In this document: in pieces, positions 47,610-59,885 of the stretch | How the letters are laid out: every line of letters begins with the position of its first letter | How positions within the stretch are numbered: the first letter of the stretch is position 1 | Source: Gnetum montanum | Taxonomy: Eukaryota > Streptophyta > Gnetopsida > Gnetales > Gnetaceae | Assembly (NCBI GenBank): GCA_015680685.1 | Contig: MNCI01007635.1 | Span: 62,001-126,000, forward strand | DNA: 64,000 bases | Direction: 5' to 3' | Made by a program: the position numbers and the translations under genes | Notes under the pieces: model-generated | Seen by the model: only the letters and a program-made list of their open reading frames with translations | The model's database searches: none | Told to the model about the DNA's origin: nothing

Positions 47610-48670
47610 CCTAATATGCCCTTGCATAACCTCATCACAAGGAGTCCATGGATGGCTTTGATGATGAATGGTTGTTTAATTTAAATATCATATCCATGTG
47701 AGGGATTGTCTTAGGATTATGCAAACTATAAAATAAAACTATCAATTAACCATGGTATGAGGCAATGAGGTGAAAGAAAAGGGAGTGCTAGAATGGTAGA
47801 GGAAAAATCTACATCATGGACACACAAGATTCTTAGTGAAATGCGTGATTAGGATGATTTAATACTAGTCTATCCTAAGTCTAGACCAAATTCATTCCAA
47901 TAATAGTGGCCTCACATTGATGTATTTTTCTTCATTTATCATCATAAGTTTATGACCATCACAAAGGATAATCATCACTCTAATAAAAGACGAAAAGAGA
48001 AGAAGGAAGTGGCTAGGAAGAAATTTGGGCCTTAGTTAGAGGGGTATCTTTGGGCATGTGTAACATGTCTTTTTAGAGAGATGTGCTTTAAGTTCTTATT
48101 TTTTTTCCCCAAGAACCACACCATATAGATACATACTTTCTTTTATGATTAATATTAGGAGTGATGATATACCTAGGTGTGATGATACCCTTAAGGTGAC
48201 ACCCTTTTTCATTCCAACTTAATCCTTTCTAAGTTCATTGGTTAACAAGATCACATGTTACTTTTAGTTTTTATGTGAAAGAACCTTCATGATTTCATAA
48301 TGCAAAACTCCATATGAGATAGATGGAATGGATGAAAGTCATGAATTCAGTACCTAATACCACCAAAAAATTGATAGACTATTAGTAGAGAGCATAATCT
48401 AAAGACAAAGTTGACCTTTATAATAAATCATAACCTTAATAGTTGCATTCAACAATTTCCAAATTTCATAGTATCCATAGAAAAAAATCAGAGATTTCAA
48501 TTAAGACCAAGTGAAAGTAACAAGAAAAATCAAAGTAAGAAGTAGAAAATATAAAAGGAAAATATATATAATAATTAGTAAAATATAAAGAAAATGAAAA
48601 ACATATATACAACAATGCAAAAAGAAGAATAAAACCCCTTTCATCCTCTTAAATGTGTTATGGTAGATGG
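47610..48670 (-). other. element G spacer, right part, non-coding
   Basis: Matches the B spacer (GGGCCTTAGTTAGAGGG near 48028, AGAACCACACCAT near 48112). No coding. It ends at the polypurine-like motif ATCTTCCCCATGACTAAG, 48673-48690. Confidence 0.65.
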
Positions 48671-48689
48671 ATATCTTCCCCATGACTAA

Positions 48690-50018
48690 GTTGGAAGGAG
48701 GAGATTTGAAAAATGAAGTAAGATTGTCCTTGATGCAAGATGTTGGTATTGCAGCTAGTTACTTAGAAGTCCATGAAGGGATTGAGTTGTTGGATGTTGA
48801 CTATCATGTACTTCTAAGGGCTTCTTGGGTGGTAAATTATCATAGTCCCAAATGTAAAAGTTGAGTGTATTATGTATGGTTCTTACCATCATGTCTAGAA
48901 CTTAGTTCATTGTGACACATGCATGTGACTCAAGTTGAGAACCTTGTCTCCTAGTTTGAATGTAACTTTTCTTATCCATGCATTGTGGCATTCTTTGTTG
49001 TATACCTTGTGCACTTCATTCATTATTAGGACTACTCTTCAATTTTCATCTAGCATGTTGAGTACCATGAGTTGTTTCTTTTATGCTAAGCTATTATCTA
49101 AGTCAAGCTATCATGCAATTGTAAGTGTACAAAGTTCAATTTGAATTGGAAGTTGGGGTAACTTTCTGTACACTAACTCATGGGAAGAGTAGCCTATAGG
49201 AAGTTTCCATGTTTAGCGATATGGCCAAAGGGCATCTTTTATTTTGGTACTACAATCTATCTTATATCTACTAATGGTTTGTGTTAGGATTTGAGTAATC
49301 TCCCTATTGGTTATTTCTACTTCACCATTGGCTTGAGGATGGTAAGGTGTTTTTAATTTATGTTGCACCCTCAAGTGTTATGTTAACTTGTGAAAGGTAT
49401 CACTTGTGGAGAATGTTCCATTATCATAAATTAGTCCTATAGGCATACCAAACCTATGTACAACCTATTGATGAAAGAATTGAGTTGCAGTAGTCAAGTT
49501 ATAGTCAGAAAAGATTGTAGCTTCAGCCTGGCTTGTATAGTAGTTGATAGAAACATTGATATAAGACCTCCAATTGGACATCAGAGTGATGGATCCCATG
49601 AAATCAATTTTCTAAAGGTCGAAAGGCTCTAGTGGTTGATCCAATGTTGGGTTCGTTCCATTTTGGTTGTTAATTTTTCATCTCATTATCATCTTTTCCA
49701 TGAAAAGGTGAAATGGTGGATATTCCTAAAGCTTATTCACAAAAAAATCCTATCATTAAGATCTTTGTGATCATCATTCTTACTACATAGTGGCCCCTAC
49801 AAGAACCCTCATGAGAATCTTAAGTGACTCTTAGTTGATCTACATTAGGTATGCACCATCGTAGTAGGTCATTGGCACAAACCTTGTAGAGGTTGGCCTG
49901 TATTTCTACATTGTTTTTGAGTTAGTGGAGAAATTATTGTTTGTTTCTATGATCCCATTCAATAGAAGACTATTTTATGAGTATATATGAAAGGAATTCA
50001 TCATACTAATTTGTGACC
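48690..50018 (-). pseudogene. element G integrase
   Basis: Aligns with B integrase base by base in places: plus-strand ACACTAACTCATGGGAAGAG (49169) matches B 17905, and the GATATGGCCAAAGGGCATC and CCATTATCA..AATTAGT blocks match around the second catalytic Asp. Many stops. The N-terminal end is cut by element E at CTTAG. Confidence 0.8.
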
Positions 50019-50023
50019 CTTAG

Positions 50024-50923
50024 TAATGAGTGGCAAGGTACCCCTATGCTCAACCATAGGAATCATAAGTGTTCATGCATGATCTGATAGAATTCCATGG
50101 ATGGAACTAGTTGTGGTATCTAGATTATAATGCTTTGATCATAGTTTGTTGCCTTCCCACTTGGACTAGTGGTAGCTTTGTCACGTATGGTTTAGTTCAA
50201 AGTGAGGCATATGATGTTTTCTAATTCTATGCTAGTCCTAATGATGACAAAGAGATGAATTAATTAAGCTACTGAACAATGAAGAGTAAAATCTAAACTA
50301 GCCTATGTGTAATGAGTATCTGCTCTTAATTGTTTGTACACACCTTGGACTACATGAGACTACTTCTAGGATTTCCATGCATATGTCACTAGGTGCACCA
50401 AACAATACACTATTGTATTACCAAGTACTTACACTTAAATGCTCGTGATTAAGGTGTACGCATTCTACTTAATGACAAGAATAGTAAATAGCAATAAATG
50501 AAAATGTTAACTAAAGGAAACAATAAATAATTAAACCACTAAATAAATAATAAAGCAATAATAAATCTAAATGAATATGACAATGATGAAACTAATCTCG
50601 ATCTTTATTTCCAGTCATGTAACATGTTCAAGTACATCACACTTGAACAAAGATTTTGTATGATTACAAACATCACATTGCGGGCATGCACTGGGAAAAT
50701 AAGAGGACTAAAAAATAATCTACGAAGAAACTAATTGAAAACTAAAGCTAACACTATTTCTTCTATATCTCAACCATGCATCCAAGTGTTGTATTTATAG
50801 GCTAGCACAGAGGAGATGATATTGGATATTTGACATCACTTCTTGGCTCCAACATCAGGTACCCGATATTGAGGCTTTGATATTAGGTATTTGATATCAG
50901 GGCCAATAGATCATGACTGATTA
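50024..50923 (-). repeat. element E 3' LTR
   Basis: 900 bp. The terminal TG has mutated to TA (TAATGAG) and the end reads CTGATTA. TATA box complement of TATTTATAG near 50790-50800. U3 repeats GATATT, GACATC, AACATC and GATATC lie between 50818 and 50900. Confidence 0.88.
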
Positions 50924-51111
50924 TACCTCCATGACTAAATGAAAACTCATCTTCAAGTTAAAAAAAATGAAAAACAAGTTCTTTACAAAATATTTTAAAG
51001 GTATGGTATTATTTAATAACTTAAATAACAAACAAAATAATTGACTCTTACATGCCACAATGGTGTAGTACAAAAATGGAACCCAATATTACAAGACAAA
51101 ATTAGGGAAGC

Positions 51112-53832
51112 TCATGTAGTGCTCGGAGGTGGTGGCTCCTCCATTGTTTACTTCTCTTTTTCACTAGGCTTGTGAAATTTGTAATGATTAAGTAATGCCT
51201 ACAAATTTTCTTCTTTCATCCCTGGGTCTTGTATCATCTAGGCTACTGAACCAATGTGTGCTAGCACTGGCACATCTCAAGGGCATGGTAGTTGTGGGAA
51301 CATCTAATTAGCCTTTACATACCAAGATGCAAACTATCATCATTCCTCCTCAAAGACTTTAGCTTTTTCTTTGAATTCATGATATTCTATTAATCTTCTA
51401 ACTAGGTTTGAGGCAGCATCCTTCTACCCTTGGTAGTTAGCTTTAACCACTTCCAATTCTGAGTTTGCCACATGTAGCTTCTACAAAGTGTCTTTCTAAT
51501 CTATAAACTCTTTTTCATATATTGCATAACTGGTTGCTACTTGCTTCTCTAGCTCATTAAAAGGTCAACCTGTTGTTAACATGGCAAGGTTGGCATATTT
51601 GAGGTTAGCCAATGCCATGTATTCTTTCAAATCTTTGATATGCAGGGTTCTATTCTTTACTTCCTCTTGGTGGACCAAGGCATAGCTATCCAAAATTGGT
51701 TACCACTCAGGATTTTGTGCTGACAAGGATCTAATGTGGCCTTTATCCATCTAGATCTCTTATTTATTTATTTTTTATACATGCCCACTTGATCGTTGAA
51801 GTGTTCCTTTAACTTCTCATGCTTCTTGGTCTCATTCTACCACACACTGATTTTTATTGCTAATTTTTGTGGAATCACATGGACCTCGTCCATTGAGAGG
51901 GTGTTTTTTTCTCTAGCCAATCTATTAATGTCCTAGTTGGCCCTCACTAGTTGTTCTCTTAATTGGTGGATGCTCTCCTTAAGAATGTTCTTTTTCTTTT
52001 CAACTATGGTCAACCTTGAATTCTTATTGGCAAACTGCTTATTTTTCTCTTATGCAGTAGTTAATGCCTTTTTGTATGCATGGGATTGTGCATCAATAGT
52101 AGAGGCATTCCAAACCACTTTCTCTTTTTCTTGTTCTATAGCTGTGCTCTCCTCAATTAGCTTGAAGAATAGCTTCATCCTTAATTATTCTAGTTGATCA
52201 AGTGCAACAAATTGAGCAAGGTCCCATCATTCAAATCTCAAGGCAGCCAACTCTTGTTGTAATCTTTGCACTTCTACTTCTACATGTTCTACCCTAACTT
52301 CAACCATGAATAACTTTTCTTTAGTGGTTATGAGGTCTGACTATGCTATAGTGACATCACTAGGGATGTCAAACAAGGTAGTCATCACTTGCCCCATCTG
52401 TAGTAGTTGATCCAATACATCCTCATGCACTATAGGAGTTATTGAAGTCTTGACCAACATCTCCACATATCTAGTCCTAGGTAGATCTACTGGGGGCACA
52501 ACAAGTATGTTGAATTATTCTTTAATATGGTTTGTGATCACTTCTATTGCACCTACCACATCTTGATGTTGCATTACCATAACCATGGCATCTTCTCTAG
52601 TTTCAAGCATCACTCAGAAGGATGTGGCATTCCCATATATTTTCCTAGACCATTGGGATCCTCCTCGTAATTGTAATGATATCTCCTCCCTTGTTGGATA
52701 GGCTGAAATAATGGGCTATATGGCATCATCAGTTACTTTGAACTAATTGGACTCATCCCTGCTTCTCCAGCTGATAGCTTTAGTGATTTTTTATAAATAG
52801 CTCATTGAGGACCTGTAATCTTATGATGATGATGGTGGTAGAGCTTGTGTTTTTGGGCACTATTCAAGCTCATGTTGTACTTCTTCTTTTAGCTCTACTT
52901 CCTTCTTCGATTCTTGCTCTTCACCAAGATCTTTTCTTGGTGTTGTAGGTTTGAGGAGTTTAAAAAAGGAGGTGTTCTGAGCCTTCCTAGGGATACCATT
53001 CATATATCCTAGGATTCCAACATGTTTACATAGCCTCTTGATTAGGCAAATAAATGGGAGTGTTAGCTTCTCTACCTTTTTCTCTTCGAACAACTATTGA
53101 ATTTCAGTGAAGTAGAATTAGGGAAGATTGACCACATATTTTCCCATTATGATAGCACTTCCCCTAGCTACATATGTTGAAATTTAGTGAGCCCTTTGGT
53201 GGAAACAAAGTGGTATGTATTGATCTTAAATTATGTCCTATCTTCGACAATTAGTTCATTATACATAGTATGCATGTTTTAGCCATAGTTTTTTGGTATT
53301 ATCGTCAAATTTGGTGGATAGATGAGCTACCTTGGCCCCTTCGTTTGGAAAATTTAGAGCTATTGCAATTTCCTTAACTGAGAATTAGACATTGACTCCA
53401 CAAATGTTAACAGTGGTGTCCTCATCTTTGTTGTGCTAGAATTGATAAGTCTTGCCAAGGTACCACTTGTCACTTTCTGAAAGAATGGGCCATAGAGGTG
53501 ATGCCTTAAACTGCATTCAAACTGCTTCTGGGGAAAATTACATAAATGGTCTGAATTTCACCTCTACCATGACTGTGGTCAATGTAAACATTTCTTGAAT
53601 GGCCACGAGGCAATCAAGGGGCAACGTAAGATGTTGTCTTTGCACGGGAGTTGGTGGTTCTATGACCTCTCCTTGGATTGACTATCTACTAGCAGGAGCC
53701 TCTTGGTGGATGTTGAAAGATTAGGCTTCCTACTCTTGATGTTCTACACATTTTCCTTGTTGACCATAGCCATCTTGTGGATGTAGTTGCTCTTTGTGAA
53801 GGTTCTTCTTATGCATCTCTTTTTGGATCCAT
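51112..53832 (-). pseudogene. element E extra ORF X
   Basis: About 907 codons from ATG 53832 (MDPKRDA) to TGA 51112-51114 after MEEPPPPSTT. Shared with C: DKWYLGKTYQF, KLTLPFICLIKRLC, GYMNGIPRKAQN, followed by an acidic/basic coiled-coil-like half. Several stops. N- and C-terminal ends agree with C, which fixes the ORF limits. Confidence 0.75.
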
Positions 53833-54200
53833 CTGCAATCAAGCAAATACCAAGTGTTACTAAGGTTGTATTCTTTATCATTAATCAATTTATACCTTAT
53901 TCATTACCTTAGTTCATATGACTACAAAGTTAGAAAAATTTTCAAGAAGAATCCCCAAAATGTTTTTATCTCCTCGTATGATCTTACACAGTTGATTTAT
54001 TCTCTTTTTTTTTTTCTTATGTGTGGCTTGTTATTATGGTTGTGGTCCCTTAAGTGGAAAAATTAAGATTTTTGACATTAATACGATTAATTATTCATGA
54101 TAAAATCTAAAGTTTTTTTTAACACTCTTACCCTTACAATACTTTCTAGGTGATAGAGAATTATCAAAAATTGAAACAAGTTTTCCACACAAGAACCAAC

Positions 54201-54217
54201 ACCCCCACCACGACTAA
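54201..54217 (-). other. polypurine-like motif in the X leader of element E
   Basis: Plus-strand ACCCCCACCACGACTAAC, a diverged copy of the CCCCCATGACTAA motif in the same place as 38761-38774 of element C. Confidence 0.45.
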
Positions 54218-54386
54218 CTTTAACACTCCAGGTTTAGATAGGTTTGAACAACATGAAAATCAAAGTGGTAGAGAGCTAAATATTGCAAGTGGAAAGTGGG
54301 TGTGTAGAGCTCTTAGTCATGACAGAAAATTTGAACAACTACCCTAACAACAAATGATGAAAATGATGCTTGGGCACCATAGGGGT

Positions 54387-54475
54387 CATATATATAGGTT
54401 TTGTGTGACTCGACATCAAGTTTTCAACATCATGTCCAACTTGACATTAGGTAGTCAAAGTCAAGGGTTCATGAA
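54387..54475 (-). promoter_or_regulatory. putative internal promoter for X in element E
   Basis: TATA box: complement of CATATATATAGG (54387-54398), about 555 bases upstream of the X ATG. Adjacent repeats GACATCA, AACATCATG and GACATTAGGTAG match the GACATC/AACATCAGGTA/GATATTAGGTA repeats of this element's LTR U3 (50830-50890). Confidence 0.62.
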
Positions 54476-55813
54476 TAAGCATTAAATGGGACAACTAAGC
54501 ATGGAAAATGAAGCTCAATGATTGATTGGAAGGTTTGAAGTTAGGTCCATCATTCTAGGGTAAGTGGAAAATCAGTTTAAGGCATTGAAAGTGGTTGAAG
54601 GTGGAGTCATCATTGCGAAGAGCACTAGAATGAGCAAGAAAAAGGTGTTGAAATCTAGGTGGTGGATGGATTAATTATAGGATAAGGGACATGACAAAAT
54701 ATAACAATTGAGTACTTGGAAGGTGAAGAATGATGTGGTTGTGTCAAAAAAGTACAAGTCACAAAAGTTACACAAGTGGGCCCTCCCTAAAGTAGGCTCT
54801 AGCCCATGATACCCTTGTGTAACCACACCTAAAAATGTCCATAGGCACTAAAAGTGTTAAATTCCATGCATACCTATGAAACAAAACACACATGTTAAAA
54901 CCACCAATTTGAGATAATAACTCTATGTTATGCAAACCCACAAGTTATGATCACCCAGACAACGAGGTGAAATGGATTGTAGAAAGGATTGCAGAAATTG
55001 GGACATGAGGTGTCTTACCATGGGCAAAATAAAATCTTACATGTTATTAATGGTTAAATAATCATGATTCCTTCTTTCCAAAATTCAAACCAAGTCCACA
55101 TCACATTATAGTGACATCGCATTATTTCATCACGTTGGCGAACAATCATAAGACTATCATAGTTGCAAGGAGTAACATCACTTGACGTTTTGTCCAAGGA
55201 AGAAGCTTTTTGATGGCACACATTTTTCTTGAGTTCTAAGAAGCCATAAACCTTCAAGCATGGGTACATCTATTTCCAATGGAACCCACAAAAGTTTATT
55301 CAGTGCTGTTTTAGATTACTCTTACTCCCATTTTTCGTTAGATCTACAAGGATATGGTTACAACCTCAACAACATGATAGAACATATAGAAGTGACCAAA
55401 GAGAATCCAAAAATCCCCTTGATGTCACACCCCCTACATTTTTCCTTAGTTCTACAATCTTTTGCCCAGACATAATGATTATGAAGTTATTTTCAGGTTG
55501 GATGAGGAAAGAGACTATCATTATGACTAGGGCAAGAACTCTTATTAATAGAATGAGTGGATGGATGGTGTGGCCTGAATGTCTAAATAATTAGTCCCTT
55601 ATGACTTGACAACATAGATAAAACCTCACCTCAATGGGAAACATGATCGTTTTATTCACAAGCAAGATTACACAACAAAGAAAATGAAAATAACAACTAG
55701 AAAAAAATGGAAGAAATAAGAAAAATTTGATCAAGAAATAGGAAAATGCCAAAAAATTATAAAATAGAAAGATGAAAAGCACTTAAGAATATTGAAGATT
55801 AGAATGGGCGGGT
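54476..55813 (-). other. element E spacer, non-coding
   Basis: Homologous to the spacer of C (GATACCCTTGTGTAACCACAC near 54808, CCCCTTGATGTCACACCCC near 55416, GAGTGGATGGATGG near 55554). No gene. Confidence 0.65.
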
Positions 55814-58306
55814 AACTCCCATTACTAAACATTTGGTCATGACAAGGAATAAGTGGATAAATTAGATCCATGCATGTATGAAACATTGGTAACCATTCAT
55901 GCCCTAGCCACTGGGTGTTTATTGGTGGTGTGGTGGCTGGGTAGAAAAATCGTTGATCACACACATGATTGTTAAATGTATGGTGGGTCAAGGTATGAGG
56001 TATGTTAACATTATGGATGTCTGGCCCATAATTGTACCCTTGATCATCACATGGTATGCATGGATTTGTTTGTCCCTCCACATTGTTAGATTCATTGTTT
56101 GGGTTTGGGATTGGAGTAATGATGGATGGTGGCTCTTGTGTATGATTAGAGAACATCAATTATGAAAAGGAAGGTATTGCACTAGATTCGCATTATGCTA
56201 GTTCGAATGATGTGGTGGGTCCATGCATGGTTTGCTTTGCCTTACGACCTTTCGTCTAGAAGGGATGTTTCTTATGTTGCAGTTGAGACCCATTAGAATC
56301 AGAATTTTTATGCACATTCATAACACAAGTGACATTCCTTTGTTAATATTGGGATGCTGAACCTTCTTGTGTCATTGGTAGTAGCTTGTAATGCAACAAA
56401 GTAGGAGGATATCAAGGGTAGGATGGATGGTAAGAGGCACAAGGTGGTGATCCTTCAGGGGATGTCATGGGTTGATAGTACTTGGGAGAGTGGTAGTGGC
56501 AATTTGAAGTAGTGGATGTAGAACTAGTTGGAGAAATAGGGTGTTGAACATAATATCCATGTAGTTTCAGCTAGTAAAGAGGATAGGGCTAATTTGGTGG
56601 TGGCCTCCACCATGATTGTGGTTGTTGCCACTACAATTGATAACCATGTTGAGGTTGGTGATAATTCCCCCTAGGATGGTATGATCAGTTGTGGGACTAT
56701 TTATAATTACCTTGTGGAAGAGAAAATCTCCTAGGCATGTGCTTTTGCACAAACTTCAGATTTAAGGCATCTGCCCAATACTCCTTTAGGTGCAACAAGA
56801 CTGACCAATGGCCCTTTGGATGGTCAGATATGTAGATATCGCATCCATTATCTTCATTTGTGGTTGAGTCTATAGCCTCACTTTCTTTAGCCATTTTTCC
56901 TATTTGCTGAAAAGTGTTCCTAGTTATTTTTTGGTTCTATATCCTTTGTTTAGTGTGATCACTTGGCTTATTTTTCATGATCCTCTCCTTGAAAATCTCA
57001 ATGAGACTTGTAATTTTTTCATATACCCATTTGGACATCTTATTAAACTTTGCTTCAAGTTCATCAATAGACTTCTATATTAGCAAGGTTTGTTGTGGGA
57101 TCACATTATTAAAAGTGGTTCTATTCCCCTTATCATAGATCTAAACCTCCTGATGTTGAAGAGTTAGGTCCCATTTATATTTCTTGACATTCTCCCATTT
57201 GCATATCTCTCCTTCTTCTTTTTCCACACACCTGATTATCTTTTGAATCTAATGGGCTTGAAGCTCATATAATTGCCCTAGGGCATACATCCCAAGGGTC
57301 TCCCTTGTTTCATTATGAAGCCCATCTATGATGTGGAAAAGTTTCCTTTCCTCAGAGAAACCATGACCTAGGCATCTTTTCAATAAGGCATAATATCTAT
57401 CTAAGGCCATGTCCAAGGGTTCATGTTGTTCATGCTTCCACTCTTGGATCTATCTCCTCAAATTGGACACCCTTGCATAAGTTTGGTATTTCTTGTTGAA
57501 AAGTTCTATCATTGTGGACCATCACTAGATTGAATTCAGTCTCAACAATCAATACCACACTTTAGGTTTATCCATTAGTATCCTAGGAAAGAGCTTAAGC
57601 TTTTTCCATACCCTTTCAACATTGTAGAAAGAACAAGCATCATAGAAGGCTTGTAAATGATGTTGCAAATCTAAATCATAACTTCTTGCAAATTTAGGAA
57701 TATTATTCATGTTAAGCTTAGGTAGGAAACTCTTTTTGCGATTCCTACGAGATATCTTAATGGCCTCTATGTTATGCATTAGGCTCTTAGTGGCCAATAA
57801 GGATTCATCATCATCAAATAGGTTGTGAGGGAAATTTCTATCTCTATTCATTTGATCGTGATGATGCTATCTATGTTCATGGTAATATCTTTGACTTTTC
57901 CCATGGTTTTGATTTTGATTTTTAGTCTAACCCTTTAGTGGAGCCTTATCTCCATACCTATGTTCATCTTTGTCAGAACTAGATGTTGAAGGGAAAAAGG
58001 AGGATGAGGAACTGGAAGGACTGCCATGGCTTCTATGGTGTTCCCTAGGGTCCCTTAATTTATCATTTCTTGGTTTTGAGGAGGTCTTAGGCCTTGAGTC
58101 CTCCCCTATTTCAGGACTTATGTCATCTCCTCCAGGATTTTTTGCCTTAGGTGAATGTAGTCTTTGAGAGTCATCAAGTGGTCATGATCATAAGAAACCT
58201 TAGCATAAGGTTGGTCACTCCAATTTTCCTCACTATATATCTCATTAGTTCTCCTATGAATGTTTTCCATATATAGTGCATTATCCCTTCCTTGTGAGAG
58301 AGACAT
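55814..58306 (-). pseudogene. element E gag
   Basis: Start ATG at 58306 (MSLSQGRDNA). Capsid-type region near 57851-57549: WKKLKLFPRILMDKPKVWY, equal to B's WQKLKLFPRMLTKEAESWY. The zinc knuckle near 56830 has lost cysteines (CDIYISDHPKGH). The tail (NTQWLGHEWLP..., HDQMFSNGSYPP) is shared with C and ends at the polypurine-like motif 55814-55829. Confidence 0.75.
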
Positions 58307-58413
58307 TGTTGTTGATTTATGGTTTATGTGTTCTATGTTTTCCAAAATATATATCATTAATGCATTTACAGTGATCATGTATAATATAACTAATCTAGAT
58401 AACTAGCACCATC

Positions 58414-58429
58414 CCTTGTAATGGTGCCA
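58414..58429 (-). other. element E primer binding site (decayed tRNA-Asp type)
   Basis: Element sense TGGTGCCATTACAAGGG, one base inside the 5' LTR. The first 10 bases match B apart from C to T. Confidence 0.65.
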
Positions 58430-58430
58430 A

Positions 58431-59331
58431 TGATGAGCGATGAGGTACCCCTATGCTCAACCATATGAATCACGAGCATTCATGCATGATTTGATTGAAT
58501 TCCGTGGATGGAATTAATTGTGGTATCTAGATCGTTATGCTTGGATCGCAGTTCTCTATCTTTCCACTTAGACTAGTGGTAGCTTTGTCACGCATGGTTT
58601 AGTCCAAAGTGAGGCATATGATGTTGTCTAATTCTATGCTACTTCTAACCATGACAAAGAGATGAATTAATTAAGCCACTAAATAATGGGGAGTAAAATA
58701 TAAACTAGCCTACATGTGATGAGTATCTACTCTTAATTGTCTGTACATGCCTTGGACTTCATGAGACTATTTCTAGGATTTCCAAGCATATGTCACTGGG
58801 TGTGCCAAACAATACATTGCTGGATTACCAAGTACCTACACTTAAACGCTCATGATTAAGGTGTACACATTATGTTTAATCATAGGAATAGTAAATAGTA
58901 ATAAATGGAAATGTTAACTAAAGGAATTAGTAAATAATTAAACCATTAAATAAATAATTAAAGTAATAATAAATCTAAGTGAATGCGGCAATGATGGAAG
59001 TAATCTTGATCTTTATTTCTAGTCATGTAACATGTCCAACTACGTCACACTCGAACAAAGGTGTTGTACGATTACAAACATAACACTGCGGGCATGCACT
59101 GGGAAAATAAGAGGACTAAAAAACAATATACAAAGAAACTAACTAAAAACTAAAACTAACGCTATTTCTTCTATATCTCATCTATGCACCCAAGTGCTAT
59201 ATTTATAGGCTAGCATGGAGGAGATGATATTGGATATCCAACATCACTTCCTGGCTCTAACATTGGGTACCTAATATCGAGGCTCTAATATTAAGTATCT
59301 GATATTGGGGCTAATAGATCATGACTCATCA
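58431..59331 (-). repeat. element E 5' LTR
   Basis: 901 bp, TGATGAG...CTCATCA. TATA complement TATATTTATAG near 59199-59209. U3 motifs GATATTGGATATCCAACATC lie upstream in element sense. Followed by CTTAG. Confidence 0.9.
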
Positions 59332-59336
59332 CTTAG

Positions 59337-59885
59337 TATATGAACTTTAGTTGCCTTAGCAAAGAGAAGCTCATCTAGAAATTAATTGGACAAGGACTCA
59401 TAATTATTATTTCTATCTGATCTTAATTGAGATAGATGATTTGCAACTACATTTTTGGTTCTCTTTTTGTCCACCTTTATTAAATCAAACTCCTACAAGA
59501 TCACCAATTATCGTATAACACGAGGGCTTACCAATGGCTTATTCATCAAGAAGAAAATTACACTATGATTATTTTTCAATAAAATTAGATATCCAAGCAC
59601 ATAGTGCTTACATATCTCTAGATCATACATCACCACCATGAGTTCCTTTTCTATACTTGTGTAATCGAGTTGTGCACATAGAATGCTCTCACTTACATAA
59701 TGGATATAATATTCTAATCATCCATTTGTATAGGTAGTATCACCAATGCATAGTTGGATGCATCTATCATGATGTGTGAACCTTTGGACCAATCAAGAAC
59801 ATGTAGAATTGGTGTTTCTATGAGCTTTTATTTCAAGTATTAGAATACCTATTCACATTTCCTGGTCCACCCAAAGGTTGCATCC
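59337..59885 (-). pseudogene. element G RNase H
   Basis: Continues the pol frame across element E. The plus-strand context GTATATGAACTTTAGTTGCC to CTATCATGATGTGTGAACC aligns with B 18765-19210. Decayed. Confidence 0.75.

Larger units (their letters stand above)
50024..59331 (-). mobile_element. element E: pol-less Athila-like element (gag, X), intact ends, TSD CTTAG
   Basis: LTRs 50024-50923 (3') and 58431-59331 (5'), polypurine tract 50924-50938, primer site 58414-58429. The CTTAG duplication at 50019-50023 and 59332-59336 is perfect. Order in element sense: gag (58306-55830), spacer (55800-54480), internal promoter (54475-54387), X (53832-51112). No pol motif found. Same internal structure as C, so the pol-less form is a replicating family and not a one-off deletion. 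The LTRs are clearly diverged by eye, so it is an old insertion, yet younger than the G pol gene it splits. Confidence 0.9.
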
